This document shows positions 1-6,148 of a stretch of 10,230 bases of DNA, one piece after another (the first letter of the stretch is position 1; each line of letters begins with the position of its first letter). The notes below the pieces were generated by a model, which did not search any database, was not told the origin of the DNA, and saw only the letters and a list, made by a program, of their open reading frames with translations. Source of the DNA: Burkholderiaceae bacterium (lineage in GTDB: Bacteria > Pseudomonadota > Gammaproteobacteria > Burkholderiales > Burkholderiaceae); NCBI GenBank assembly GCA_022701845.1, contig JAKONS010000163.1, positions 1 to 10,230 of the forward strand, in the 5' to 3' direction. The position numbers were made by a program, and so were the translations under genes.

Positions 1-324
1 CTGCAGTCGCAGCTGATCGCCCGCGACGGCAAGCACTGGATGCTGCGGGTGGAAAGCGCGTCGCTCAACCTTCCCAACAGCCGCGAGCGCCTGCGGGTGG
101 CGCTGGAGACCGCCGGCCATGCCGATATGCTGTCGGTCGAAGTCGGCACGGTCAGCGACAGTCCGGCCCGGCGCAACGCGGCAGCGGCTGCGGCGCGCCA
201 GCGCAAGGCCGAGGAAATCGTCACCAACGATCCCTTCGTGCAGGAGATGATGCGCGACTTCGGCGCGAAAATCGTTCCCGGCACCCTGAAGGTGCGGCCG
301 TTGCAGAACGGCACGCCCGCCTGA
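1..324 (+). CDS. dnaX: DNA polymerase III subunit tau/gamma, C-terminal fragment
   Basis: The window opens inside this gene; 107 codons remain, in frame from base 1 to a TGA at 322-324. DnaX is the ATPase-bearing core of the clamp loader, and its C-terminal region in tau binds the polymerase alpha subunit. The remnant matches the extreme C-terminus of tau: a predicted beta/alpha segment, then an Ala/Arg-rich helix and the closing motif [19 protein letters not shown], which is typical of proteobacterial DnaX. The ATPase domain and any programmed frameshift site lie upstream of the window and cannot be judged. The ybaB and recR genes that follow on the same strand give the classic dnaX-ybaB-recR order, which supports the call. 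The 61-base gap to ybaB is pyrimidine-rich with no terminator hairpin, so co-transcription is likely. Confidence 0.9.
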   Translation: MQSQLIARDGKHWMLRVESASLNLPNSRERLRVALETAGHADMLSVEVGTVSDSPARRNAAAAAARQRKAEEIVTNDPFVQEMMRDFGAKIVPGTLKVRPLQNGTPA

Positions 325-385
325 TCCGATCGCGGTTTTCCGCCTCCGCCTTTTCCCTTTCTTTTCGTTTTCCAAGGATTTTTCG

Positions 386-718
386 ATGTTCAACAAAGGA
401 CAGCTCGCCGGTCTCATGAAGCAGGCCCAGGCCATGCAGGACAACCTGAAGAAGGCCCAGGACGATCTCGCCAACGTCGAGGTCGAGGGCGAGTCGGGCG
501 CCGGCCTGGTGAAGGTGCTGATGACCTGCAAGCACGACGTCAAGCGCATCACCATCGACCCGAGCCTGCTGGCCGAGGACAAGGACATGCTCGAGGACCT
601 GGTGGCCGCCGCCTTCAACGCCGCGGTACGCAAGGCCGAGGAAACCTCGCAGGAGAAGATGGGCAAGATCACCGCCGGCATGCCGGGCCTGCCGGGCGGC
701 ATGAAATTTCCGTTCTGA
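386..718 (+). CDS. ybaB: YbaB/EbfC family nucleoid-associated protein
   Basis: A 110-residue protein, the usual length for the YbaB/EbfC family, which forms DNA-binding homodimers associated with the nucleoid. The start is well supported: ATG at 386 follows AAGGA at 374-378 with seven bases of spacing. Family hallmarks are the N-terminal helix ([22 protein letters not shown], here split: residues 4-13 then 14-25), the strand around residues 30-47 ([16 protein letters not shown]), the ITIDPSLL segment near 55-62, a second long helix (about 68-92), and the Gly/Pro/Met-rich tail ending GGMKFPF. It sits between dnaX and recR, its standard position in many bacteria. Its exact physiological role is not settled in the family; the neighbourhood suggests a link to replication and repair. 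Confidence 0.97.
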   Translation: MFNKGQLAGLMKQAQAMQDNLKKAQDDLANVEVEGESGAGLVKVLMTCKHDVKRITIDPSLLAEDKDMLEDLVAAAFNAAVRKAEETSQEKMGKITAGMPGLPGGMKFPF

Positions 719-784
719 TGGCGCGTCCCGTGGCGTGCCCGCGAGATGGTCGATCGGCAATGGTCGACACCGTGGGGTGCCCGC

Positions 785-1375
785 ATGGCTGAGCTGGGGT
801 CCTTGTCGGCGCTGGTCGAGGCACTGCGGCGGCTGCCGGGGGTGGGGGCGAAGTCGGCGTCGCGGATGGCGTTCCATCTGTTGCAGCACGATCGGCCAGG
901 CGCCGAACTGCTGTCGCAGGCGCTGCACCGGGCCGCCAGCAGCGTGCGGCATTGCGCCCGCTGCCATACCTTCACCGAGAGCGAGATCTGTTCGGTGTGC
1001 AGCGACCCGATGCGCGACGCCACCAAGCTGCTGGTGGTCGAGACACCGGCCGACCAGGCGGCGCTGGAACGCACCGGAGCGTTTCGCGGGCTGTATTTCG
1101 TGCTGATGGGGCGGCTGTCGCCGCTCGACGGCATCGGCCCGAAGGACATCGGGCTGCAGCATCTGTTCGACCGCGCCACCGACGGCACCACCGTCGAGGT
1201 GATCCTGGCGACCAATTTCACCGCCGAAGGCGAGGCTACCGCGCATGTCATCTCCGAAGGCCTGAAGGCGCGCGGCCTGCGCACCACCCGGCTGGCGCGG
1301 GGCGTGCCGGCGGGCAGCGAGCTCGAATACGTCGATCTGGGCACCATCGCCCATGCGCTGGCCGATCGGCGCTGA
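785..1375 (+). CDS. recR: Recombination mediator protein RecR
   Basis: RecR acts with RecO (and RecF) to load RecA onto SSB-coated gapped DNA. With the ATG at 785 the protein has 196 residues. Visible parts: a helix-hairpin-helix ([14 protein letters not shown], about 17-30), a four-cysteine zinc finger (C57, C60, C69, C72; spacing CX2C-X8-CX2C), and a Toprim domain beginning LLVVETPAD (82-90), with the conserved [11 protein letters not shown] (109-119) and the C-terminal [12 protein letters not shown] (173-184). The 785 start places [10 protein letters not shown] at the same distance from Met as in the E. coli protein and has GGGG at 774-777 seven bases upstream. An in-frame ATG at 746 would add 13 non-conserved residues and has a poorer ribosome site, but cannot be excluded. 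It probably shares a transcript with ybaB (gap 66 bases). Confidence 0.96.
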   Translation: MAELGSLSALVEALRRLPGVGAKSASRMAFHLLQHDRPGAELLSQALHRAASSVRHCARCHTFTESEICSVCSDPMRDATKLLVVETPADQAALERTGAFRGLYFVLMGRLSPLDGIGPKDIGLQHLFDRATDGTTVEVILATNFTAEGEATAHVISEGLKARGLRTTRLARGVPAGSELEYVDLGTIAHALADRR

Positions 1376-1405
1376 ACCCTTCCTTTTGCCGAACGAAAGT
1401 CGTCC

Positions 1406-1810
1406 ATGCCCGTAGTCGAACTGGCCACCGTGCCGCATTTCACCCTGGCCTACTGGTGCGTGCTGGCGGCGGTGCTGCTGCCCATCGTCTGCGCGGGCAT
1501 CGCCAAGGCCGGTAAGTTCGACAACCATGATCCGCGCGGATGGCTGCAGCAGCAGCACGGCTACCGCGCCCGGGCCAATGCGGCGCAGGCCAACGGTTTC
1601 GAGAATCTGCCGTTCTTCATCGGCGCGGTGGTGATCGCGCACCAGTTGCAGGCGCCGCAGGGCTGGGTCGACGGTCTGGCCCTGGCCTACATCGTGCTGC
1701 GTATCGCGTATGTCGCCGCCTACCTCGCCAACGTCGCCGCACTGCGCAGCGCGGTCTATACGCTCGCTTTCGTCGCCAACGTCGCCCTGCTGTTCGCCGG
1801 CTACCGCTGA
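1406..1810 (+). CDS. MAPEG family membrane protein
   Basis: A 134-residue integral membrane protein with four predicted helices (about 12-32, 66-82, 88-108 and 113-132), the MAPEG fold size. MAPEG proteins include membrane-bound glutathione transferases and eicosanoid enzymes; most bacterial members are uncharacterised. The sequence shows the family signature after helix 1: R54, R56, N63 and E66 followed by NLPFF, and in helix 3 the pattern R99-x2-Y102-x3-Y106. In characterised relatives the Arg/Asn/Glu residues contribute to glutathione binding. The start ATG at 1406 has GAAAG at 1395-1399, six bases upstream. It follows recR by 30 bases on the same strand and may be carried on that transcript, but there is no functional reason to tie it to RecR. 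Substrate unknown; family call is firm. Confidence 0.88.
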   Translation: MPVVELATVPHFTLAYWCVLAAVLLPIVCAGIAKAGKFDNHDPRGWLQQQHGYRARANAAQANGFENLPFFIGAVVIAHQLQAPQGWVDGLALAYIVLRIAYVAAYLANVAALRSAVYTLAFVANVALLFAGYR

Positions 1811-1818
1811 ACCGCGGC

Positions 1819-1836
1819 GGCCCGGCCGCGGGCTTT
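1819..1836 (+). terminator. Candidate intrinsic terminator after the MAPEG gene
   Basis: Nine bases after the MAPEG stop, GCCCG (1820-1824) pairs with CGGGC (1829-1833) around a GCCG loop; a G-U pair can extend the stem by one. It is followed by TTT (1834-1836) only. The short stem and short T-run make this a weak candidate, but it lies where the dnaX-recR transcript would be expected to end. Confidence 0.4.
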
Positions 1837-1895
1837 CCCGGGCGGGGATGATCCGGATTCGTCCGGCGCCGGTGCCGACTTAAGCTGCGGCGCAC

Positions 1896-2951
1896 ATGGT
1901 TCTTCCCGTTTCCTTCCGGCCCGGTCGACGCATTTTCGTGGCGGGTGCCGCACTGGGCGCCGCGTCCTTCGCGGTGCCGCTGTTGCGGGCGCAGACCAAG
2001 CCCGAGAAGACCGCGATCCGCATCTCGGTCGGCGACAAATCCAGCCTGTACCACCTGCCGCTCACCATCGCCGAGCGCCTCGGCTATTTCGGTGCGGCGG
2101 GGCTGCAGGTGTCGATCGACGATTACGGCACCGGTGCCGCCGCGCTCCAGGCGCTGCTGTCGGGCCGGGCCGATGTCTGTGCCGGCGCCTTCAAGCACAC
2201 GCTCAGCCTGCAGAGCCGGCACCGCTACTGCACCGCTTTCGTGCTGGAAGGCCGGGCGCCGCAGGTGGTCACCGCGGTATCGCTGCGCGGGCTGCCCGAC
2301 TACCGCAACATCGACGACCTGCGCGGCAAGCGCATCGGCGTGTCGGCGTTGGGCGCCACCACCCATCTCGCCGCCAGCCTGGTGCTGGCGCGCGCCGGGC
2401 TGCGCCCTACCGACGTCACCTACCTGCCGGTAGGCCTGGGTGCCCCGGCCGCGCAGGCGATCCAGACCGGCCAGGTCGATGCGCTGGCCTCGCTCGACCC
2501 GCTGGTGACCCGGCTGGAACAGCGGGGCGACGTGTGCGTGATCAGCGACACCCGCACGATGAAGGAGACCGCGGCGGTGTTCGGCGGCCCGATGCCTGCC
2601 GGCTGCCTGTATGCGCCCGAGCTGTTCCTGCGCCTCAGCCCGCACACCACCCAGGCGCTGACCGATGCCATGGTGCGGGCATTGAAATGGCTGCAGACCG
2701 CCAGTGCCGGCGACATCCTGAAGACGGTGCCGGCCCACTACCTGGACGGCGACCGGGCGCTCTACCTCGCCGCCTTCCAGAAGGTGCGCGAGGCGATCTC
2801 GCCCGACGGACTGGTGCCCGACGACGGTGCGGCGACGGTGCTGCGCGCTGCCGCGGGTTTCGAGCACGAACTGGCAGCGGCGCATGTCGACACCCGGCGG
2901 CTCTACACCAACGAATTCGCGCGGCGCGCCAAGCAGCGCTACGAGGCCTGA
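1896..2951 (+). CDS. ABC transporter substrate-binding protein, SsuA/TauA/NMT1-like
   Basis: A 351-residue predicted periplasmic binding protein. The N-terminus is a signal peptide with twin arginines in GRRIFVAGAAL (10-20), resembling a Tat motif (RRxF plus hydrophobic), and a likely cleavage after LLRA (29-32). The mature part follows the NMT1/SsuA-like fold: lobe I begins IRISVGDKSSLYHLP (41-55), then LSGRADVCAGAF (88-99), the characteristic DDLRGKRIGVSALGA (140-154), and IQTGQVDALASLDP (189-202). Proteins of this group bind alkanesulfonates, taurine, nitrate, thiamine precursors or aromatic acids; the ligand cannot be read here. No ABC permease or ATPase gene adjoins it: the neighbours are a MAPEG gene and a convergent cyclase gene. 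It may serve a distant transporter. No good Shine-Dalgarno precedes the ATG, and no better start is visible. Confidence 0.85.
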   Translation: MVLPVSFRPGRRIFVAGAALGAASFAVPLLRAQTKPEKTAIRISVGDKSSLYHLPLTIAERLGYFGAAGLQVSIDDYGTGAAALQALLSGRADVCAGAFKHTLSLQSRHRYCTAFVLEGRAPQVVTAVSLRGLPDYRNIDDLRGKRIGVSALGATTHLAASLVLARAGLRPTDVTYLPVGLGAPAAQAIQTGQVDALASLDPLVTRLEQRGDVCVISDTRTMKETAAVFGGPMPAGCLYAPELFLRLSPHTTQALTDAMVRALKWLQTASAGDILKTVPAHYLDGDRALYLAAFQKVREAISPDGLVPDDGAATVLRAAAGFEHELAAAHVDTRRLYTNEFARRAKQRYEA

Positions 2952-2979
2952 GACGCCAGGCCGCAGGGCGGTGTCGGGA

Positions 2980-2994
2980 GCGCGCGGCCCGCGC
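2980..2994. terminator. GC hairpin between convergent genes
   Basis: In the 45 bases between the stops of the binding-protein gene and the convergent cyclase gene, GCGCG (2980-2984) pairs with CGCGC (2990-2994) around a CGGCC loop. It lacks a T-run on either strand, so it would at best be a weak or Rho-assisted bidirectional stop. In DNA this GC-rich a five-pair stem is not rare. Confidence 0.25.
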
Positions 2995-2996
2995 CG

Positions 2997-4652
2997 TCAG
3001 AGCGTCGCCACATGCAGCACCGCGAGCGGCGCACCGCGTCCGCGCACCGTGATCGTCTCCGCCACGCCCGCGCTGTCGGGCAGTCCGGCCTGGGCCGCCA
3101 CGAAGGCCGACACCACCAGGCGCGAGGCCGATGTCTTCGAATGGTCCTGCAGCCGGCTGGCGGTGTTGACGACCTCGCCCACCGCGGTGACGGTGGTGCG
3201 CTCCTGCCAGCCGACCTCGGCCACCACCGCGCGGCCGGCGTGCAGGCCCATGCCGAAATCGAGGGGCTGGCCGAATTCGGCTTCGAACGACGCACTCCAG
3301 GCGTCCATGCGTCGCGCCACCAGGGTGGCCGCCGCGACCGCCTGGCGGCAGCCGGTCGGCAGATCGGTTTCCAGGCCGAACAGCGCCATCACGCTGTCGC
3401 CGATGAACTGGTTGGCGACGCCGCCGCTGTCGCGCACCGCGCCGCCGACGATCTCGAAATAGCGGTCCAGGGTGTAGACCAGGTCGAACGGCCACTGACG
3501 CTCGGCCAGTCCCGACCAGCGCCGCAGATCGACGAACAGCACCGCCACGTCGTGCTCGCGCCCGACGCGGCCGGTCGCTTCGCGCTCGCCGGGTGCGAAT
3601 AGCGGGGTCACCGCGATATCGCCCAGCGGGCGCAGCTGGCAGGCCAGCCGCACATCGGCCGGCGCACGCACCCGCTCGAGGGTGCGCAGCTCGTCGGTCT
3701 GCGGCGGCGGCAGCGCAGCGGCCGGGCCCACCACCCGTACCCGGCAGGTGGAGCAGCGGGCGCGTCCGCCGCAGACCGACAGATGCGCGATACCGTGCCC
3801 GCGGCTCGCTTCGAGCACGCTCCAGCCGCGCGGAACCGTCACCAGCCGTTCGGGGTAGCGCAGGGCGATGGCGCCGCTGGCGGCCTGCACCCGGTTGCGC
3901 GCGGCGCGCGCCGCCAGCAGCAGGAGCGCCAGGGCGCCGTAGCACGCCATCGCGAGCTGCGCCGCCGCGTTGACGCTGCGGGCCTGCGCCGCCGACAGCA
4001 TCGGCGCGGTCGCTCCGCTGGCCGCGATCTCGCGTCCCATCGAGAGAAACCCCAGCGCAGCCAGCACCGGCAGCAGCACTACCGCGCTGAGAAAACAGGG
4101 CAGCAGGCGGCTCCAGACCGCCCGGGCCCGCAGCGCCAGATGCACCCCGAGGCAGCCGTGGGCCCAGGCGGCGGACATCATGGCGAACTGGAAGGCGGCG
4201 GCCTGCGGGCTCCACAGCGCGCGTACCACCCGGGTATAGGTCGGGTCGGTGCCGAACGCCTCGTAGGCCCAGCGCATCGACGCCAAATGGCCGGCCAGCA
4301 GCAGCGGCAGCAGGAAGCCCAGCAGGATGCGCACCGCTTCCACCGCCGGCAGCCGCAGGCTGCGGCGCTGCCAGAGGCCGACGAAGGCCAGCACCAGATG
4401 GAGGGCGGCGGCGCCGTAGAGCAGCAGGCTTCCGACCGCACCGTGCCAGAAGCGGTGCACCGCCGCCAGGGCGGTTTCGGCTACCGCCAGCGACGCCAGC
4501 CCGAGCGCGTGGTCGACCAGATGCAGGGCGACGTAGGCCAGCAGCACCAGGCCGCTGGCCCAGCGCAGATTGCGTTCGGTGGGTCGCCAGCCGGCCGCAG
4601 GGCGGGCGGCGGCGGAAGCGGGCGAGGGAAGGGGCGGGGGGAGGTCGGTCAT
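2997..4652 (-). CDS. CyaC-like membrane class III nucleotide cyclase with [2Fe-2S] domain
   Basis: A 551-residue three-part protein. (i) Residues about 31-249 hold six predicted membrane helices; H44, H85, H122 and H165, one in each of the first four, are 41, 37 and 43 residues apart, the pattern of the heme ligands in diheme-b succinate:quinone reductase anchors. (ii) Residues about 262-350 are a ferredoxin-like domain with C294, C300, C303 and C338 (CX5C-X2C-X34-C), a [2Fe-2S] ligand set. (iii) Residues about 366-551 are a class III cyclase catalytic domain with both metal aspartates, D375 (LFVDL) and D419 (QFIGDSVMALFG), and the transition-state pair N496 and R500 (VVNTASRL). The substrate-selecting positions are unusual: Q415 where adenylate cyclases have Lys and E493 where they have Asp. 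The domain order matches S. meliloti CyaC, a quinone-responsive adenylate cyclase. It is divergent from a Crp-family gene 116 bases away. No Shine-Dalgarno is visible before the ATG. Cyclase family is certain; heme binding and cAMP as product are inferred. Confidence 0.93.
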   Translation of the reverse strand: MTDLPPPLPSPASAAARPAAGWRPTERNLRWASGLVLLAYVALHLVDHALGLASLAVAETALAAVHRFWHGAVGSLLLYGAAALHLVLAFVGLWQRRSLRLPAVEAVRILLGFLLPLLLAGHLASMRWAYEAFGTDPTYTRVVRALWSPQAAAFQFAMMSAAWAHGCLGVHLALRARAVWSRLLPCFLSAVVLLPVLAALGFLSMGREIAASGATAPMLSAAQARSVNAAAQLAMACYGALALLLLAARAARNRVQAASGAIALRYPERLVTVPRGWSVLEASRGHGIAHLSVCGGRARCSTCRVRVVGPAAALPPPQTDELRTLERVRAPADVRLACQLRPLGDIAVTPLFAPGEREATGRVGREHDVAVLFVDLRRWSGLAERQWPFDLVYTLDRYFEIVGGAVRDSGGVANQFIGDSVMALFGLETDLPTGCRQAVAAATLVARRMDAWSASFEAEFGQPLDFGMGLHAGRAVVAEVGWQERTTVTAVGEVVNTASRLQDHSKTSASRLVVSAFVAAQAGLPDSAGVAETITVRGRGAPLAVLHVATL

Positions 4653-4654
4653 GG

Positions 4655-4671
4655 ATGCTGCGTCTCAGCAT
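4655..4671. promoter_or_regulatory. Inverted repeat in the cyclase/crp divergent promoter region
   Basis: ATGCTG (4655-4660) and CAGCAT (4666-4671) form a perfect six-base inverted repeat around CGTCT. It ends two bases before the cyclase ATG (4652-4650, minus) and overlaps possible -10 elements on both strands: CATAAT at 4669-4674 (plus, five of six matches) and TATGCT at 4672-4667 (minus). The -35 elements are poor, as in activator-dependent promoters. It could be an operator controlling both genes or a hairpin masking the cyclase start. It does not match the CRP (TGTGA-N6-TCACA) or FNR (TTGAT-N4-ATCAA) consensus. Confidence 0.35.
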
Positions 4672-4768
4672 AATTCACCGCCCGATTCCGGCCCTACATC
4701 GCCTGCGCCCCGCCGTCGAGCGCTTTTCGGGCCAGGGGATCACCCCTCACCCGCGAGCCAGCACACGC

Positions 4769-5503
4769 ATGAACACGACAGTCCTTCGCTCCAGTCTCGC
4801 GCTGCGCACGGTGGAACTATTCGCGGGCCTTTCCGAAGCGCGCCTCGATCAGCTGGCGCAGGCCTGCCTCTGGCACAACCTGCCGGCGCGCCAGGCGTTG
4901 CTGCTGCGCAGCGTCGACGGACATCCGGCCCCGCCGGGCGAGGCGCGGGTGTATTTCATCGTCTCCGGTGCGGTGCGCATCGCGATTTTTTCGGCCGGCG
5001 GCCGGCAGGTGACGTTCCGGGACCATGGTGCCGGCGAGATGTTCGGCGACCTGGCCGTCATCGACGAGGGGCCGCGCTCCGCCGATGTCTCCACGCTGGA
5101 GCCGAGCGTGCTGGCCAGCCTGGGCCGCGACGACTTCATGACCTTGATGCAGGAGGAGCCGCTGGTGGCCGAGCGGGTGCTGCGTCGGCTGGCCGCGCTG
5201 GTGCGGCAGTTGAGCGACCGGGTGGTGGACCTGAGCACGCTGTCGGTGCCCGACCGGCTGTGCGCCGAACTGCTGCGCCTGGCGCAGGAGGCGGGGGTGG
5301 TCGACAACCGCGCCCGCCTGGATCCGGCGCCGCCGCATGCGCTGCTGGCCAGCCGGGTCAGCACCAATCGCGAGCAGATCAGCCGCGAGATCGCGGTGCT
5401 GGCGCGCAGCGGCCTTTTGCGCAAGGACGGTGCGGCGCTGTGGGTGACCGACGTCGATGCGCTGGTGCGCCGGCTGCAGGAAGTACGGGGCGCCGCCGCT
5501 TGA
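4769..5503 (+). CDS. Crp/Fnr family transcriptional regulator
   Basis: A 244-residue regulator. The N-terminal cyclic-nucleotide-binding beta-roll runs to about residue 125. Its phosphate-binding cassette reads GEMFGDLAVIDEGPRSADV (89-107), with the phosphate-contacting R103 and S104 present and Asp at 94 in place of the usual Glu. A long dimerisation helix (about 130-157) leads to a winged helix-turn-helix with LASRVSTNREQISREIAVL (193-211). The recognition helix has R201, E202, S205 and R206; RE-x3-R is the CRP-type pattern that reads TGTGA-like half sites, while E-x2-SR also occurs in FNR. There are no N-terminal cysteines for an Fe-S cluster, so ligand sensing rather than direct oxygen sensing is favoured. 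ATG 4769 is preferred: an in-frame ATG at 4655 would add 38 residues of non-family sequence lying across the promoter region. The divergent neighbour is a nucleotide cyclase, so it is probably the receptor for that product. Confidence 0.92.
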   Translation: MNTTVLRSSLALRTVELFAGLSEARLDQLAQACLWHNLPARQALLLRSVDGHPAPPGEARVYFIVSGAVRIAIFSAGGRQVTFRDHGAGEMFGDLAVIDEGPRSADVSTLEPSVLASLGRDDFMTLMQEEPLVAERVLRRLAALVRQLSDRVVDLSTLSVPDRLCAELLRLAQEAGVVDNRARLDPAPPHALLASRVSTNREQISREIAVLARSGLLRKDGAALWVTDVDALVRRLQEVRGAAA

Positions 5504-5508
5504 GCGGC
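5495..5508. terminator. Short hairpin between convergent crp-like gene and doxX
   Basis: GCCGC (5495-5499) and GCGGC (5504-5508) flank TTGA, which contains the regulator's TGA stop. There is no T-run on either strand. Only 24 bases separate the two stop codons, so transcription of the two genes must end within or beyond each other's 3' end. Low-confidence terminator. Confidence 0.22.
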
Positions 5509-5527
5509 CGAGCGCCGACGCCGCAGA

Positions 5528-5962
5528 TCAGTTGAACTTGCCGGTCGTGCCGCCGATGCTGAAACGCCCGGCACCCAGCAGCGCCACCGCGACGGCGGTG
5601 AACAGGAAGAAGCCTTGCAGCTCGAGCGCCCAGCCGCCTTGCTTGCCCAGGTTGAACAGGTCGGCCGAATGCACCAGCGCGAACGCCACCAGCATGTTGA
5701 TGACGATCACCAGCGCTGCCGGCCGGGTGAACAGACCGATGATGACCAGTGCCGGGGCGATGATTTCACCGATGTAGACGCCGTAGGCGAGGATGCCCGG
5801 CAGGCCGGCTTGCTGCAGCATGCCCATCACGAAACCCGGCCCGGTCTTGAGCTTGGCGATGCCGTGCAGGATGGTCAGGATGCCCAGTGCCAGGCGCAGT
5901 ACCAGCTTGCCCCAGTCCTGGTCGGAGCGGGCGTAGTAGGCGGGAGTGGTGTTGGTGGTCAT
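5528..5962 (-). CDS. doxX: DoxX family membrane protein
   Basis: A 144-residue integral membrane protein with four predicted helices (about 19-36, 57-77, 80-98 and 113-131), the DoxX family layout. Recognisable features are LVLRLALGILTILHGIAKL (20-38), including the common helix-1 HG, then GIxAYGVYIGEIIAPALVIIG (56-76) and TRPAALVIVINM (79-90). The family takes its name from a subunit of an archaeal terminal quinol oxidase/thiosulfate:quinone oxidoreductase; bacterial members are mostly uncharacterised and some are linked to oxidative-stress or sulfur metabolism. The start is well fixed: ATG at 5962 is preceded by AGGAG (5974-5970) with seven bases of spacing, which excludes a 45-residue upstream in-frame extension. 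It lies convergent with the Crp-like gene and downstream of the mltD terminator, so it should have its own promoter. Confidence 0.9.
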   Translation of the reverse strand: MTTNTTPAYYARSDQDWGKLVLRLALGILTILHGIAKLKTGPGFVMGMLQQAGLPGILAYGVYIGEIIAPALVIIGLFTRPAALVIVINMLVAFALVHSADLFNLGKQGGWALELQGFFLFTAVAVALLGAGRFSIGGTTGKFN

Positions 5963-5994
5963 GAAAGGGCTCCTGAGTAGGGTGGGTCGTGGCG

Positions 5995-6017
5995 ATGCGT
6001 CGTCCGGACGCGCGCAT
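5995..6017. repeat. Imperfect dyad upstream of doxX
   Basis: ATGCG (5995-5999) and CGCAT (6013-6017) enclose the ten-base palindrome CGTCCGGACG (6001-6010). The outer and inner axes differ by half a base, so symmetry is imperfect. It lies 33 to 55 bases upstream of the doxX ATG, a position suited to an operator or promoter-proximal element, but I recognise no specific regulator site. Confidence 0.25.
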
Positions 6018-6036
6018 TGAGGCGCGAACGAAAGGC

Positions 6037-6068
6037 AAAAAGAAAAGCAGCCGGAGTGTGCCGGCTGC
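6037..6068 (-). terminator. Intrinsic terminator of the gloB-mltD transcript
   Basis: Read on the minus strand, GCAGCCGG (6068-6061) pairs perfectly with CCGGCTGC (6054-6047) around CACACT, and is followed at once by TTTTCTTTTT (6046-6037). An eight-pair GC stem with a T-rich tail is a textbook Rho-independent terminator. It lies 81 bases after the mltD stop and upstream of doxX, so it separates the two units. Read on the plus strand there is no T-run. Confidence 0.92.
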
Positions 6069-6077
6069 AGGTGACGA

Positions 6078-6103
6078 GCGTATGTGCGTTTACGCACATG
6101 CGC
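6078..6103. promoter_or_regulatory. Long palindrome with CRP-site geometry
   Basis: The central ATGTGCG (6082-6088), TTTA, CGCACAT (6093-6099) is a perfect seven-base inverted repeat. GCG (6078-6080) and CGC (6101-6103) extend it to eleven pairs with one T/G position (6081/6100). The core TGTG-N8-CACA has exactly the spacing of the CRP consensus TGTGA-N6-TCACA, differing at the fifth base of each half (C and G). It lies about 128 bases upstream of doxX and 45 bases after the mltD stop. It could be a target of the Crp-like regulator encoded nearby or a 3'-end RNA hairpin of mltD. Confidence 0.45.
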
Positions 6104-6148
6104 GGCGTTGTGGCGGGCGGCAGCGGGTACGCATCGCGCCGCCTCGCC

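Noticed and set aside
221..1642. A 473-codon open frame on the minus strand across dnaX, ybaB, recR and the MAPEG gene
   Set aside because: It lies antisense to four recognised genes and its translation is Arg/Gly/His-rich low complexity with no family resemblance; long antisense frames are expected at this GC content.
1617..2885. A 422-codon minus-strand open frame over the binding-protein gene
   Set aside because: Antisense shadow: Arg/Gly/Gln-rich translation and no motif, opposite a gene with clear family features.
2635..4671. A 678-codon minus-strand open frame overlapping the cyclase
   Set aside because: Same strand but another frame than the cyclase; the translation is Arg/Ala/Pro-rich without motifs, while the 2997-4652 frame has complete catalytic motifs.
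4655..4768. N-terminal extension of the Crp-like regulator from ATG 4655
   Set aside because: The 38 added residues resemble no regulator N-terminus and cover the divergent promoter region; ATG 4769 gives the usual family length.
5963..6148. A small gene or RNA gene in the longest gap
   Set aside because: The gap is explained by a terminator, a palindrome and the doxX leader; no open frame with a ribosome site and no tRNA-like fold was seen. A small RNA cannot be excluded without expression data.
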